A stretch of DNA of 64,000 nucleotides from Methanobacterium subterraneum (GCF_002813695.1 NZ_CP017768.1:2349501-2413500); one strand, 5' to 3'. Shown: positions 45,038 through 57,909, counted from the stretch's first letter. A program made the numbers and translations. Notes: generated from the sequence alone by a model not told the origin.

Positions 45038-45213
45038 ATTATTTAACCTATTTTAACCACTTATTTTCTTCTTATTTTTTACCTGTTAATTAGTATAAGT
45101 GTAATATTATCAAATTTAACAGAGAGACTTAATTATATAGGAATAGAGAATTAACATCTATAATCTAAACATATTTTTTTAGTATTCATGACAAGGATAT
45201 AACGGTGACTAAC

Positions 45214-46467
45214 ATGCCTTATAAAGTAAAAGATATAGAATTAGCCCCTCAGGGTAAAAAGAAGATTGCATGGGTTCAAAGACACATGCCAGTCCTGGAA
45301 ACCATTAAAAAACGTTTCGAAAAAGAAAAACCCTTTGAAGGAATCACCATTGGCTCCTGCCTGCACCTGGAACCCAAAACCATCAACCTGGGTTTAACAC
45401 TCCAGGCCGGAGGGGCAGAAGTGGTAATGACTGGTTGCAATCCACTCTCAACCCAGGATGACGCTACTGCCGCCGGTGCCAGTTTAGGACTTAACATGTA
45501 CGGTTGGAGGGAGCAAACCAACGAAGAATACTACCAAACCATCAACATGGTTCTGGATCATAAGCCCGAAATCATAATCGATGACGGAGCGGACATGATA
45601 TTCATGATCCACCGGAAAAGAAGGGATGTCCTGAATAAGATCAAGGGGGCCTGTGAGGAGACCACCACTGGAATTCACCGCCTGAAATCCATGCATGCAG
45701 ACGGGGCTCTTGAATTCCCGGTAATAGCCGTTAACGATGCTTACACCAAATACCTCTTTGACAACCGTTATGGGACAGGACAATCAACCTTTGACTCCAT
45801 AATGGGATCCACCAACATGTTAATAGCCGGAAAAAACGTGGTTGTCTGCGGATACGGATGGTGTGGTCGGGGAATAGCCATGCGCGCCCATGGATTAGGA
45901 GCTAACGTAATTGTAACCGAAGTTGATCCAATAAGGGCATTAGAGGCACGTATGGATGGATACCGGGTCATGACAGTCCGTGAAGCAGTCAAACATGCTG
46001 ACATCCTGGTCACGGCCACTGGGAACATCGATGTTGTCTCCGGGGATGATTTTAAGGTAATGAAGGATGGCTGTGTAATGGCCAACTCCGGTCACTTCAA
46101 CGTGGAAATTAACCGGCAAGACCTGGATCAGATGGCTGTAAAACAGGGAAATATGAAAGCAGACATTGAAGAATTCGTAATGGACGACGGCCGGACAATA
46201 TACCTACTAGCTGAAGGAAGATTGGTTAACCTTGCCGGTGAAAGGGGACAGGGACACCCTGCTGAGATTATGGATCTAAGCTTTGCCATGCAGGCATTAT
46301 CTGCTGAAAAACTGGTGAAAACACAGATGGAAGTAGGGGTGCATAAAACCGATGATGAAGCAGACATGCACGTGGCACGGCTGAAATTAAAAGCCATGGG
46401 CATTGAAATTGATGATCTAAGCGAAAGACAGGTTGATTACCTGGAAGGATGGGAAGAAGGAACATAA
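45214..46467 (+). CDS. ahcY: S-adenosyl/S-inosyl-homocysteine hydrolase
   Basis: The enzyme removes the homocysteine-containing by-product of SAM-dependent methylation. In methanogens the characterised homologue prefers S-inosylhomocysteine, formed after deamination. The sequence has the substrate-domain landmarks (GCNPLSTQDD, NDAYTKYLFDNRYGTGQS) and the NAD-binding loop VVCGYGWCGRGIAMRAHGLGANV followed by VTEVDP (the loop is read here in part: GYGWCGRGIAMRAHGLGA). The C-terminal part that contributes to NAD binding is present. I start at ATG 45214 (MPYKVKD), with GGTGAC just upstream. GTG at 45205 adds three residues. Confidence 0.93.
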   Translation: MPYKVKDIELAPQGKKKIAWVQRHMPVLETIKKRFEKEKPFEGITIGSCLHLEPKTINLGLTLQAGGAEVVMTGCNPLSTQDDATAAGASLGLNMYGWREQTNEEYYQTINMVLDHKPEIIIDDGADMIFMIHRKRRDVLNKIKGACEETTTGIHRLKSMHADGALEFPVIAVNDAYTKYLFDNRYGTGQSTFDSIMGSTNMLIAGKNVVVCGYGWCGRGIAMRAHGLGANVIVTEVDPIRALEARMDGYRVMTVREAVKHADILVTATGNIDVVSGDDFKVMKDGCVMANSGHFNVEINRQDLDQMAVKQGNMKADIEEFVMDDGRTIYLLAEGRLVNLAGERGQGHPAEIMDLSFAMQALSAEKLVKTQMEVGVHKTDDEADMHVARLKLKAMGIEIDDLSERQVDYLEGWEEGT

Positions 46468-46522
46468 CTTCTTAAGGGTGTGAAGAAGGGAACTTCCTGT
46501 ACAAAAAAATTTAGGAACTAAT

Positions 46523-47359
46523 ATGGAACCTAATAAAATGGAAGTAAATTTTTTAAAAGAAATAGGTGTGAATAATGGAACTTCACGCCTGTTTGTAGGT
46601 GGAGTGCATGGGAAGGAAGGTTTAAGCACCATAAACGCCATCCATATGGCTGAAAATATCACAATCAATGGGGGAACCTTGTTGTTGTGTAATCTTCCTC
46701 CCAGCCCCTACCTGAGCACCCTGGACCCCCTTTACTACCTTTCCCTTGCCGGTAGCAAACTCCTAGCTCTGGTAATGAAGAATCAACCAGAGATATACTT
46801 GGAACTGCACTGCTACCATCCTGAAAACTATACTAAACTCACCAGGCAAGATAGGAAAGAGAAATTTGGAGTTCCTGGTCTGATGGAACTTAAAAATGGG
46901 GTGTTAATAGGTTCTGTTTCTCCACTAATTCGTTCCACTTTTTTTGATCTAAATGATTTTCCTTTTACCCTGGAAATGCCATGTAACCCCTCTGAAGAAT
47001 CACTGCAAACTTGTCTGGAAGTTATGGAAATAATTGCCGGGTCCGGTAGCCGTGAAGAGATAATGGAAAGGTTAAGCCGGGTGTACCCACAGCAGGTTGA
47101 AACTTTGGACAGTTATTTTAAGGAATTTTCCCGGAACTTCCACTCTGCATTCGAGAAAATTAAACAAAGATCACTAAAAACCCCTTTGAAAGATTATCAG
47201 GACCTTGAAAAGCTGATAAATGATGTTGTGAGTGAAGGGAATTATGATCTTAACCCGGTCCAGATAAAACAGTTAGAAGGAGCATTTCTAATTTTCAAGG
47301 AGTATAGCTCGTTTAACTCATGTAAATTTTGTAATACAAAAATTAGACCAGAAATCTAA
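46523..47359 (+). CDS. DUF2119 protein, long form (metallopeptidase-like motifs)
   Basis: This 278-residue protein belongs to DUF2119, known mainly from methanogens and without a known function. It shows a zinc-type HxxE (GGVHGKEG, His 29 and Glu 32), a later His 96 in YLELHCYH, and Glu 151 in FTLEMPC. The order and context resemble the M14/AspA-AstE metallohydrolases, so a deacylase or peptidase role is inferred. Residues after about 190 are a C-terminal extension not in its neighbour, ending with a CKFC pair. It lies 56 bp after ahcY and may be co-transcribed with it. A paralogue follows. Confidence 0.72.
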   Translation: MEPNKMEVNFLKEIGVNNGTSRLFVGGVHGKEGLSTINAIHMAENITINGGTLLLCNLPPSPYLSTLDPLYYLSLAGSKLLALVMKNQPEIYLELHCYHPENYTKLTRQDRKEKFGVPGLMELKNGVLIGSVSPLIRSTFFDLNDFPFTLEMPCNPSEESLQTCLEVMEIIAGSGSREEIMERLSRVYPQQVETLDSYFKEFSRNFHSAFEKIKQRSLKTPLKDYQDLEKLINDVVSEGNYDLNPVQIKQLEGAFLIFKEYSSFNSCKFCNTKIRPEI

Positions 47360-47470
47360 GAAAAAAATGGAAATATTAGTGGATAGCTCCTTCTAAGAAA
47401 TATTTCCTTAGCAATATTACCTAAAACTAGGTTTATTTATCTAAAACACCAGGTTTTCAAGGTGAAGGAT

Positions 47471-48079
47471 ATGGCTTACTTTAAAATAATTAATAAAGGA
47501 AAGGGTATTAACCGGCTTTTCATTGGAGGAGTACATGGAAAGGAAGGTTTAAGCACCATCAAAGCCCTCCAGGAGATCCAGGAGGATGATGTGGATGAAG
47601 GTAAACTTACCATCCATAACTGTGACGAAAGTCCCTACCTGAGCACCTTGAACCCTCTTTACTACAAGTCTGAAGTGGGTAAAGAAGTCCTGTACCTGAT
47701 TAACTACTACCAACCTCAAATATATGTGGAAGCACATTGTTATAAAAAAGAAAGCTACCCTAAACTGATTGCTCCTGGGAGAAGAACTGAAGAAGGGGTT
47801 CCACCACTAATTGAACTTGAAAAAGGAGTACTGATCGGTTCTGCATCCCCTAACATCAGAACCACCCTTTTTAAAAAGGATGATGTGTGCATAACACTGG
47901 AAATGCCATGTAATCCTTCTTATGATTCTCTGGATGTTTACGTGAAGGTTTTAAGGATTCTGGCTGCCAGCAGAAACCGGGGTGATCTGGAAAAGAGAAT
48001 GAAAGAAATTTACCCTGTCCAAGTGGAAACAGCACGCAGGTACGCCCGAGAATTTTTCGGAGACTACCCTCCATTTTAG
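47471..48079 (+). CDS. DUF2119 protein, short form
   Basis: The 202-residue product is a paralogue of the gene just upstream. The same four motif positions are kept: His 22 and Glu 25 (GGVHGKEG), His 89 (YVEAHCY) and Glu 144 (ITLEMPC). The DNA across the first motif is also closely alike, so the pair is a tandem duplication. It lacks the C-terminal extension. I start at ATG 47471, with GGTGA 5 nt upstream; the GTG at 47462 lies inside that Shine-Dalgarno. It is convergent with the FEN-1 gene. Confidence 0.72.
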   Translation: MAYFKIINKGKGINRLFIGGVHGKEGLSTIKALQEIQEDDVDEGKLTIHNCDESPYLSTLNPLYYKSEVGKEVLYLINYYQPQIYVEAHCYKKESYPKLIAPGRRTEEGVPPLIELEKGVLIGSASPNIRTTLFKKDDVCITLEMPCNPSYDSLDVYVKVLRILAASRNRGDLEKRMKEIYPVQVETARRYAREFFGDYPPF

Positions 48080-48164
48080 GAATAATATAATCTACCTTTT
48101 AAATACATTCTAATAATTGGCGAGCGCAGTTACTTAGATTTATCATTAAAGAATGAATAGTTTC

Positions 48165-49151
48165 TTAAAACCACTGTTCCAAACTACTCTGGGTGGTTTG
48201 CAGCTTTTTAAGTTTATCCAATGCACTTAAAACTCTGCTTTCTGAAAAATCATGTTCTCCACAGAGGAAGTCAACGATTTGCTTCTGGTCTGCTTTCTGC
48301 CATTTCAATTCATAATCTGAGTCCACTTCGTGGTTGAGGAACATGTTCCTGAGTATGGTGGGATCAACATCCAGTTCAATATCCAGTTTTTCCAGTATTT
48401 GATAGATGTCACCGTGTTCTTTAATGAGTTTCAAACCCTTTTTTGCTCCAATTCCCTTGATCCCCTGGTTAAAATCGGTACCAACCATGATTGCCATGTC
48501 CACCAGTTGCTCACGGGTTACACCCAGGTTTCCCAGAACCTTATCCAGTTCGATTAGTTCGGGATTGGTCTGACTTCCGCTGATGGTTAAATTTTTAACC
48601 ATGCGGGGTGCTCCGAATAACATGCAGTCATAGTCCTGGGAGGCAACGCACCATGCATCTCCACGGGCCACCATGTATGATGCCTGGGCCTCACCTTCTC
48701 CTTTAGCCTGGATATATGGGATTCCCATGAGTTTAATTAGTTTCTTGGAGCCTTCAACGATTTCTGGAGACATGCGGGATGATCTAACTGCAAACTTCCG
48801 GGCATCATCTAAACGTCCCTCCTCAAGGGCTTCCTTCCATTTTCGCTCTGATTCTTCCTTTATCTCTTTTCTTTTTTGTTGTGTTTCCTTTTTAAGAGCA
48901 CTGGACTGACCATCAAAAACGTAGATTGGTTTAATCCCCTTTTCTACCAGGGCGGATGTGCGGTATAGAATTCCACTAAAATGTGAAGTGACCCTCCCAT
49001 TCTGGTCCTTTAAGGGGGTGCCGTCCAGCTGGCGAATACTGGAAAGAAACTGATAAATAACATTGGCAGCATCAAGAGCCACTATTTTCCCGTCAAGGTC
49101 TTCAAATCTAATTTCCTCTGGTGATACTATGTCTTTGAACTTAACACCCAT
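48165..49151 (-). CDS. fen: Flap endonuclease 1
   Basis: FEN-1 removes 5' flaps during Okazaki-fragment maturation and repair. The 328-residue protein has the N region (FEDLDGKIVALDAANVIYQFL, read in part as KIVALDAANVIYQFL), the clustered acidic active site (YVFDGQSS, GEGEAQASYM, SQDYDCMLFG, MVGTDFNQGIKGIGAKKGL) and the helix-hairpin-helix. It ends with a PCNA-binding QSSLEQWF motif (QxxLxxWF). The ATG follows GTTGGATT. It is convergent with the DUF2119 pair. Confidence 0.97.
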   Translation of the reverse strand: MGVKFKDIVSPEEIRFEDLDGKIVALDAANVIYQFLSSIRQLDGTPLKDQNGRVTSHFSGILYRTSALVEKGIKPIYVFDGQSSALKKETQQKRKEIKEESERKWKEALEEGRLDDARKFAVRSSRMSPEIVEGSKKLIKLMGIPYIQAKGEGEAQASYMVARGDAWCVASQDYDCMLFGAPRMVKNLTISGSQTNPELIELDKVLGNLGVTREQLVDMAIMVGTDFNQGIKGIGAKKGLKLIKEHGDIYQILEKLDIELDVDPTILRNMFLNHEVDSDYELKWQKADQKQIVDFLCGEHDFSESRVLSALDKLKKLQTTQSSLEQWF

Positions 49152-49271
49152 TTTAATCCAACCCGGTTATGATTCTAATCGTATTTATTCATTATTTCCT
49201 TTAAGTTCCAATTAATCCGACTTTCAATAGTCTATGGGCTAAAACTAAATAAATGATGGGGAAAAAATGAT

Positions 49272-49805
49272 TCAATCTTTAAACAGGGTGTGGGGAAATG
49301 TTTCCATTAACCAGATGAGTACCTGATCTTTGTGGATTATGTTATAGGTCCTCCTTAACATAGGGGCTTTGGTTTTAAAGATCTCCACCATCTCTGGCTC
49401 TGGTTTCTCCAGTGAAACAGTCTTTATCTCCCTGCGGGATTCTATATCATGTTTACGTAGAATTCGACCAATGGGAATATCCGCCCGGATCAGATCCTCC
49501 TTGAAATCATTGTCCAATCTTTCCAGTGGTATCATGGAAACTGCGTATATTAGGGGTTCTTCCCCTTCAATAACCACCACTCGATAGTTGATGGTGTCAC
49601 CCACTTGGATATTTAGGAGGGAGGCGGCTTCTTCATCCGCTTCCCGGAACTCCTGAACCAGGGTTCTGATGTTCACGTGTCCCTTGAGCACGTCCAAAAT
49701 AGTAGTTACCGAGCCATCAGTAGCTAAGAGTATTTTCTGAGCACTGGAAAGACTCCCTAACTCTTTTTCGATCTGTTTTATTCCTTCAAAGATTTTTGGG
49801 TCCAT
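49272..49805 (-). CDS. Chorismate lyase-like protein (DUF98)
   Basis: This 177-residue protein belongs to DUF98 (Rv2949c-like), whose characterised members split chorismate to 4-hydroxybenzoate and pyruvate. Visible landmarks are LATDGSVTTILDVL near the start, a central strand YRVVVIEGEEPLIYAVSMIPL with its acidic residues (read in part as VVVIEGEEPLIYAVSMIPL), the motif PIGRILRKHDIESRREI, and a final MLRRTYNIIHKDQVLIWLME. In methanogens the product could feed methanopterin or another aromatic cofactor. It begins 2 nt from the hacA stop, so it is in the hacA operon. Confidence 0.7.
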   Translation of the reverse strand: MDPKIFEGIKQIEKELGSLSSAQKILLATDGSVTTILDVLKGHVNIRTLVQEFREADEEAASLLNIQVGDTINYRVVVIEGEEPLIYAVSMIPLERLDNDFKEDLIRADIPIGRILRKHDIESRREIKTVSLEKPEPEMVEIFKTKAPMLRRTYNIIHKDQVLIWLMETFPHTLFKD

Positions 49806-49807
49806 AG

Positions 49808-51052
<1,245 letters not shown>

Positions 51053-51178
51053 GGATAAAACATCCTTATCATATTCAAATATGGATTATTACTTGTTTTA
51101 TTTTGAGATTAAATCCAGTAAATATTTTATTCTGTTTATGGGTGTTTCTAATCTTTATGGGGTGAAAAAATATTATAT

Positions 51179-52354
51179 TTAAAATTCAAATGGTCCTCGC
51201 ACTGAACGTACGATATCATTGAAGATGTTATCGTTGATGTATTTTCCTTTTTCCCGTTTTTCCTTTACTATTTCCACGATTTTACATAGTTCATCCCGGG
51301 TAACATCAATTCCACATTCATCAAGTTTGGCTTTAACTGCCCGGCATCCGGAGTGCTTGCCCAGCACTATCCGGCGCTGGTGACCGATAAGTTCAGGGAG
51401 GAATGGTTCATAGGTTAATGGTTCTTCAATAACCGCATCCACATGTATTCCAGATTCATGCCGGAACACGTTTTTACCAACAATAGGTTTGTTATCTGGA
51501 ACTTTCATGTTGGTAAGTTCTTCAACCATCTGGGAAAGCTCATAAAACACACCGATATTGAAATCCAGGTCAACTCCGTAGATAAGGAGAAGGGTCATCA
51601 CCAGTTCCTCCAGGGAAGTGTTACCTGCTCTTTCACCAATACCATTCACTGTAGTGGAAACTGCACTGGCACCTGCCAGTAAACCGGCAATACTATTGGA
51701 AAGAGCCATTCCAAAATCATTGTGGCAGTGTAAAGCTATTTCAATATCTATCTCTTTTTTTAACTCACCAACCAGATATCCCATACCTTGGGGACTTATT
51801 GCACCCACTGTATCAGCTATGTGTACCCGATCAGCACCATAACTCTGGGCTCTCTTGTAGATATTCTTCAGAAAGTCAAGATCAGTTCGGGTGGCATCCT
51901 CAGCTGAAAAGGCCACAAAAAGACCGTGTTCCTTGGCATATTCAATGGAGTTCATACAGATGTTCAGGGCGTCTTCCTGGCTTACTTTAAGTTTATGTTT
52001 CAGGTGAAGGGCTGAAGTGCCTAGAAACGTGATTATACCATCCACATTGCAATCCAGTGCTGTGTCAATATCTTCTTTCTTGGTACGGCATAGGGCTAAA
52101 ATCTGAGCATCCAGGTTTTCGCCTGCAATGGCTTTCACTGAACGTTTTTCTTCATGGGAAACCACAGGAAAACCTGCTTCAATCTGGTGTAATCTCAGTT
52201 CATCGAGTTTACGTGCTATCTTAAGTTTTTCGGGTGTTCTTAGGCATACACCAGGTGTTTGTTCACCATCCCGGAGTGTAGTGTCATAAACAGTGATGTT
52301 TTCAGGGAATTTTAAATCAACTGACTGGTTATAGGGACTCACGAAATATTTCAA
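51179..52354 (-). CDS. aksA: Homocitrate synthase (coenzyme B pathway)
   Basis: AksA condenses 2-oxoglutarate and its chain-extended products with acetyl-CoA, starting the 2-oxosuberate route to coenzyme B. The 391-residue protein has the HMGL-like barrel signature DTTLRDGEQTPGV, the metal-binding HCHNDFG and GIGERAGNTSLEE, and the His-rich FRHESGIHVDAV. The length fits AksA rather than LeuA or CimA, which are about 500 residues with a regulatory domain. The start is TTG behind GGTGGT. A TATA-like element (TTAAATATAATATG, 52387-52400 as the complement) lies close upstream. It leads the aksA-hacA-DUF98 set. Confidence 0.88.
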   Translation of the reverse strand: MKYFVSPYNQSVDLKFPENITVYDTTLRDGEQTPGVCLRTPEKLKIARKLDELRLHQIEAGFPVVSHEEKRSVKAIAGENLDAQILALCRTKKEDIDTALDCNVDGIITFLGTSALHLKHKLKVSQEDALNICMNSIEYAKEHGLFVAFSAEDATRTDLDFLKNIYKRAQSYGADRVHIADTVGAISPQGMGYLVGELKKEIDIEIALHCHNDFGMALSNSIAGLLAGASAVSTTVNGIGERAGNTSLEELVMTLLLIYGVDLDFNIGVFYELSQMVEELTNMKVPDNKPIVGKNVFRHESGIHVDAVIEEPLTYEPFLPELIGHQRRIVLGKHSGCRAVKAKLDECGIDVTRDELCKIVEIVKEKREKGKYINDNIFNDIVRSVRGPFEF

Positions 52355-52547
52355 AACATTACCACCTGTTTTTATCGATAAATAAGTTAAATATAATATG
52401 TTAAATCTAATGGAGAAATCTAATGGACTTGTATGTTTTTTCTGTTTAGAAAATTTCCATAATTTATTTGTTAATCAATGGGGTATATCCATAGATTATC
52501 TTGGATCATTATTATTTAAATATAAATGAACTTTTCGTTTTCATCAG

Positions 52548-52641
52548 CAATTCAGTCGGCGAGCAATTTCCGACTGCCGGTGAACTAGATGTAGGGTCTG
52601 GCTTAACCCTAAAGGTCATTGTCTGTAAAAACAATCTTTTT
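52548..52641 (+). ncRNA. Candidate small structured RNA
   Basis: In the otherwise gene-free 455 bases between aksA and the CyaB-like gene, a GC-rich island can form three hairpins in a row. These are CAGTCGG/CCGACTG (52553-52559, 52570-52576), TAGGGT/ACCCTA (52592-52597, 52606-52611) and ATTGT/ACAAT (52618-52622, 52631-52635), followed by T5 (52637-52641). A TATA box (TTTAAATATAAATG, 52515-52528) lies about 25 nt before the first paired bases. There is no start codon with a good Shine-Dalgarno and no tRNA fold. The family is unknown to me. A C/D or H/ACA guide is possible but no clear boxes are seen. Confidence 0.45.
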
Positions 52642-52809
52642 AAGGATAATTTTTAAATTAAACTATTTACCGGAATTTAAATTCACTGATAAATGCTATT
52701 CGATCTTTCATTAATTAATTGGAGCTATTATTTGGAATTTTTAGTTGGAGTAACAATGAATTTTCTTATATCTCATTATTCCCGCAAATATTCATTTCAC
52801 TGTGTAATC

Positions 52810-53352
52810 TTAATGAATCTCCATCAGTTCCAGATAAGATCTTCTTTCAAAACCATCTTCTATCCCTATTTTAGAGTAGGTGGCGAAGATCTCATCCAGT
52901 GCTTCCTGGGTATCTTTACCCTCTTCCATTTCCTTTTCAATCTCCATAAATCTACCCACACCATGAACTTCATCCAGGGTTATAATCAGATCTTCTAGGG
53001 TGTAAATAATTCGGTTCTTTTTAACTGTTGCCACAGGACGGAAACTGAGACTTTGAAAAATATCCGCCACTTTTAAAGAATCTTCCACACCCACTTCCAC
53101 TTCTTTCCGGGTTTTACTAATTTCATCCATCTTAGCACCCTTGTAAGTGATGAAGATTTTTTTGGAGGTTTCATCCATGACCTTCCTTATTCTGAGGGCC
53201 TCATCAGTTTTGGCGAAGTCCCGGTGTGGAGCGTTAAAATAAAGATCTTCCTGAAATTCCTCTTTAACTCTGCGTGCACCAATTTCAATCAGTTTTTCTT
53301 CCAGAACACCCTTATCTTGAGGTACATGGGCTTTAACTTCCACTTCGATCAT
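52810..53352 (-). CDS. cyaB: CYTH-domain class IV adenylate cyclase-like protein
   Basis: The 180-residue protein is a CYTH-fold enzyme with the N-terminal ExExK signature (MIEVEVKAHV) and the basic/acidic tunnel residues in RIRKVMD, FITYKGAK and ITLDEVHGVGRFMEIE. Family members hydrolyse triphosphates (thiamine triphosphate, tripolyphosphate) or, rarely, make cyclic AMP. The archaeal role is not established. AAGGAGTT precedes the ATG. It follows the coiled-coil gene on the same strand, about 50 nt away. Confidence 0.88.
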   Translation of the reverse strand: MIEVEVKAHVPQDKGVLEEKLIEIGARRVKEEFQEDLYFNAPHRDFAKTDEALRIRKVMDETSKKIFITYKGAKMDEISKTRKEVEVGVEDSLKVADIFQSLSFRPVATVKKNRIIYTLEDLIITLDEVHGVGRFMEIEKEMEEGKDTQEALDEIFATYSKIGIEDGFERRSYLELMEIH

Positions 53353-53406
53353 GTTAAACTCCTTTTTGTGGTGCTTAAAAATTTAATTGATTATATAAAT
53401 CCAAAA

Positions 53407-53811
53407 TTATCCTACTCTTCTTTCTATTGAATTTCGTATATAAATTCGGGCATCTTCAATTTGAGTTAAATAATTATCTACCATAGTCTCGATAATTTCA
53501 TAAGACTTTATTTTGGTGTTTCTCTTTTTTAAAATGGATTTTTTCTTTTTAATTCTCTTTTGAACTTCTTTTGAACTTCTTTTGGAGGTTTCTTCTGGTG
53601 AAGGTTCCAATTCCTTTATCAAAAGCAGATATTCTTTTCTAATATTCCTTATATCGGTGCGAATGTTATGCCGCATCTTTTTTAAAATATTTTCATACTC
53701 TTCCAATTCATTAAGGGTTTGCATGGCCTCTTCAATGGTTGAAACATCTATTTCCATTCCGTCAATTCCAATTTCATCGAGTTGTTGTTGGTATACTTTG
53801 GGACCAAACAT
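53407..53811 (-). CDS. Coiled-coil protein of unknown function
   Basis: I do not recognise a family. The 134-residue product is nearly all helical and highly charged, with a Lys-rich middle (KRSSKEVQKRIKKKKSILKKR) split below as SKEVQKRIKKKKSILKKR and heptad-like stretches (EAMQTLNELEEYENILKKM; IIETMVDNYLTQIEDARIYI). It has no cysteines or membrane segment. A strong GAGGAGT Shine-Dalgarno lies before the ATG, so the gene is real. It is divergent from tbp and next to the CyaB-like gene, probably in one transcript. Confidence 0.7.
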   Translation of the reverse strand: MFGPKVYQQQLDEIGIDGMEIDVSTIEEAMQTLNELEEYENILKKMRHNIRTDIRNIRKEYLLLIKELEPSPEETSKRSSKEVQKRIKKKKSILKKRNTKIKSYEIIETMVDNYLTQIEDARIYIRNSIERRVG

Positions 53812-54173
53812 AATTACTCCTCACCACAGGGATGAATCCAATAAAAATATATATCAATTCTTAGATGGTATTATATCCAATATTATTTAATATGTTTAGT
53901 TTGGCTAGGGGACCATAGGTTTATTAATGTGAATTATTTTACACATGTTTAAGAAAAACTTATTAATTCTATTCTGTCCAAGCTTTACAGCAGAGAATTG
54001 AGCTATGAATTTTCAGGGGTAAAATATATCATCAATAGAATTTTTCAATAACCAAAATCAGGAAACTAATATATATAGTCATGAACAAATCTAGATGATA
54101 AGTGAGATTAATGAGTCTTTTTATAAAAAATTGGTAGTATAAAACTAACTATTTTTATGTCCAATTCACGGTC

Positions 54174-54798
<625 letters not shown>

Positions 54799-54812
54799 TT
54801 CATCTTTTTAAG

Positions 54813-56311
<1,499 letters not shown>

Positions 56312-56317
<6 letters not shown>

Positions 56318-56352
56318 GTTTGCCTCAGACACATCCTCCCCTATTTTTTTTT
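56312..56352 (+). terminator. Hairpin across the serB stop plus T-tract
   Basis: GTCTGAG (56312-56318, containing the TGA stop) pairs with CTCAGAC (56324-56330). After 12 mostly pyrimidine bases a T10 tract follows. Confidence 0.5.
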
Positions 56353-56469
56353 TATTTTTTTGTGAATTTTTTTTATTAATACTTATCTACCAGTTTAAAA
56401 CAATTAGTATTATTATTTATTAATCCAAATTTATAATGGATTTTTAGAAATATAAGGTCTGGTGAATTA

Positions 56470-57879
56470 ATGACCCCTAATGTTAGCACCCCTATAGTTA
56501 GTAATGATATTAAAATCGCTGCACTTTTAGCAGCTACCATAGCTTCATTTTTCACACCTTTCATGGGTTCATCAGTGAACATAGCCCTGCCCTCCATTGG
56601 ACTGGACTTCGGTGCAGATGCTATAATCTTGAACTGGGTAACTAACGGATTCTTGCTGGCAGCAGCCATATTCGCAGTACCATTCGGCCGAGTGGCGGAT
56701 ATCCATGGTATGAAGAAGATATTCACTTATGGTATCATCCTGTTTACTGTGGCTTCACTGTTATGCGCACTATCTCCCACTGCTTATACTCTGATTGGTT
56801 CAAGGATACTTCAGGGTATTGGTTCGGCAATGATCTTTGTAACTGGACTGGCCATAATCAGTTCAGTCTACCCGCCCCATCACCGTGGAAAGGCCATTGG
56901 AATTAACGTAGCCGCAGTTTACGTTGGATTATCATTCGGCCCAGTTTTAGGGGGGTTGATGACCCAGTACTTAGGTTGGAGAAGTCTATTTTTATTGATG
57001 ATACCATTCGGGCTGCTGGTTACCGCCATTGTATTCTGGAAACTCAATGATGAATGGGCTGCATCCCGGGGAGAAAAATTTGACTATGTGGGTTCCATAC
57101 TCTACAGTTTAATGCTGTTCCTGGTGATGTACGGGTTCTCTAGCTTACCACAGATAGACGGATGGGCCATGCTAATACTGGGAATCGTGGGATTTGTTGC
57201 ATTTATTAGATGGGAACTCAAGGCTAAAAGTCCAGTATTCAATGTCAGATTGTTCAAAAACACTGCATTCACCTTCTCCAGCTTAGCAGCACTTATAAAT
57301 TACAGTGCCACGTTCGCTGTAACTTTACTTCTGAGTTACTACTTGCAATTCATTAAAGGGCTGGAACCACAGGCCGCCGGACTTATCCTGGTGGCTCAGC
57401 CCATAATCATGGCCATTACCGCTCCAATTGCCGGTAGGATGTCGGACCGTTTCGATGCCCGGCTCATTGCCACCACGGGTATGGCCACTGTTACCTTGGC
57501 CCTCTTCACCTTAACCTTCATCGACGGTAACACTCCCCTCAATGATATAATCATAGGATTGGGAGTTCTGGGACTGGGATTCGGACTCTTCTCATCCCCC
57601 AACACCAACGTGATCATGGGATCAGTGGAGCGCAGATTCTACGGAGTGGCCTCAGCCACAGTGAGCACTATGAGACTCATAGGCCAGACCATGAGTATTG
57701 GAATAGCCACCCTGGTCTTTTCATTATTTATTGGAAGGGTTCAGCTAACTCCTGACCAGTACCCCGCGTTACTGGAAAGTATACAGCTCTGTTTCGTTGT
57801 ATTCACTGCCCTGTGTTTTATAGGGGTCTTTGTATCCTGGTGGAGAGGGGAAAAGAAAGATGTGGAGAATGGTGGCTGA
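56470..57879 (+). CDS. MFS drug transporter, DHA2 (14-helix) family
   Basis: The 469-residue membrane protein has about 14 helices and the major facilitator signatures of the EmrB/QacA group: motif A GRVADIHGMKKIF between helices 2 and 3, RILQGIGSAMIF, the antiporter motif C-like AVYVGLSFGPVLGGL, and GRMSDRFDARLI in the second half. Such proteins export hydrophobic compounds using the proton or sodium gradient. The start has GGTGAATT about 7 nt before the ATG. It is monocistronic with a hairpin terminator. Confidence 0.92.
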   Translation: MTPNVSTPIVSNDIKIAALLAATIASFFTPFMGSSVNIALPSIGLDFGADAIILNWVTNGFLLAAAIFAVPFGRVADIHGMKKIFTYGIILFTVASLLCALSPTAYTLIGSRILQGIGSAMIFVTGLAIISSVYPPHHRGKAIGINVAAVYVGLSFGPVLGGLMTQYLGWRSLFLLMIPFGLLVTAIVFWKLNDEWAASRGEKFDYVGSILYSLMLFLVMYGFSSLPQIDGWAMLILGIVGFVAFIRWELKAKSPVFNVRLFKNTAFTFSSLAALINYSATFAVTLLLSYYLQFIKGLEPQAAGLILVAQPIIMAITAPIAGRMSDRFDARLIATTGMATVTLALFTLTFIDGNTPLNDIIIGLGVLGLGFGLFSSPNTNVIMGSVERRFYGVASATVSTMRLIGQTMSIGIATLVFSLFIGRVQLTPDQYPALLESIQLCFVVFTALCFIGVFVSWWRGEKKDVENGG

Positions 57880-57909
57880 AGATGACCAAACATCTTCCCC
57901 ACTTTTTTT
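57878..57909 (+). terminator. Hairpin plus T7 after the MFS gene
   Basis: GAAGATG (57878-57884) pairs with CATCTTC (57891-57897), loop of 6, then T7 (57903-57909). It starts inside the TGA stop codon. Confidence 0.65.
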
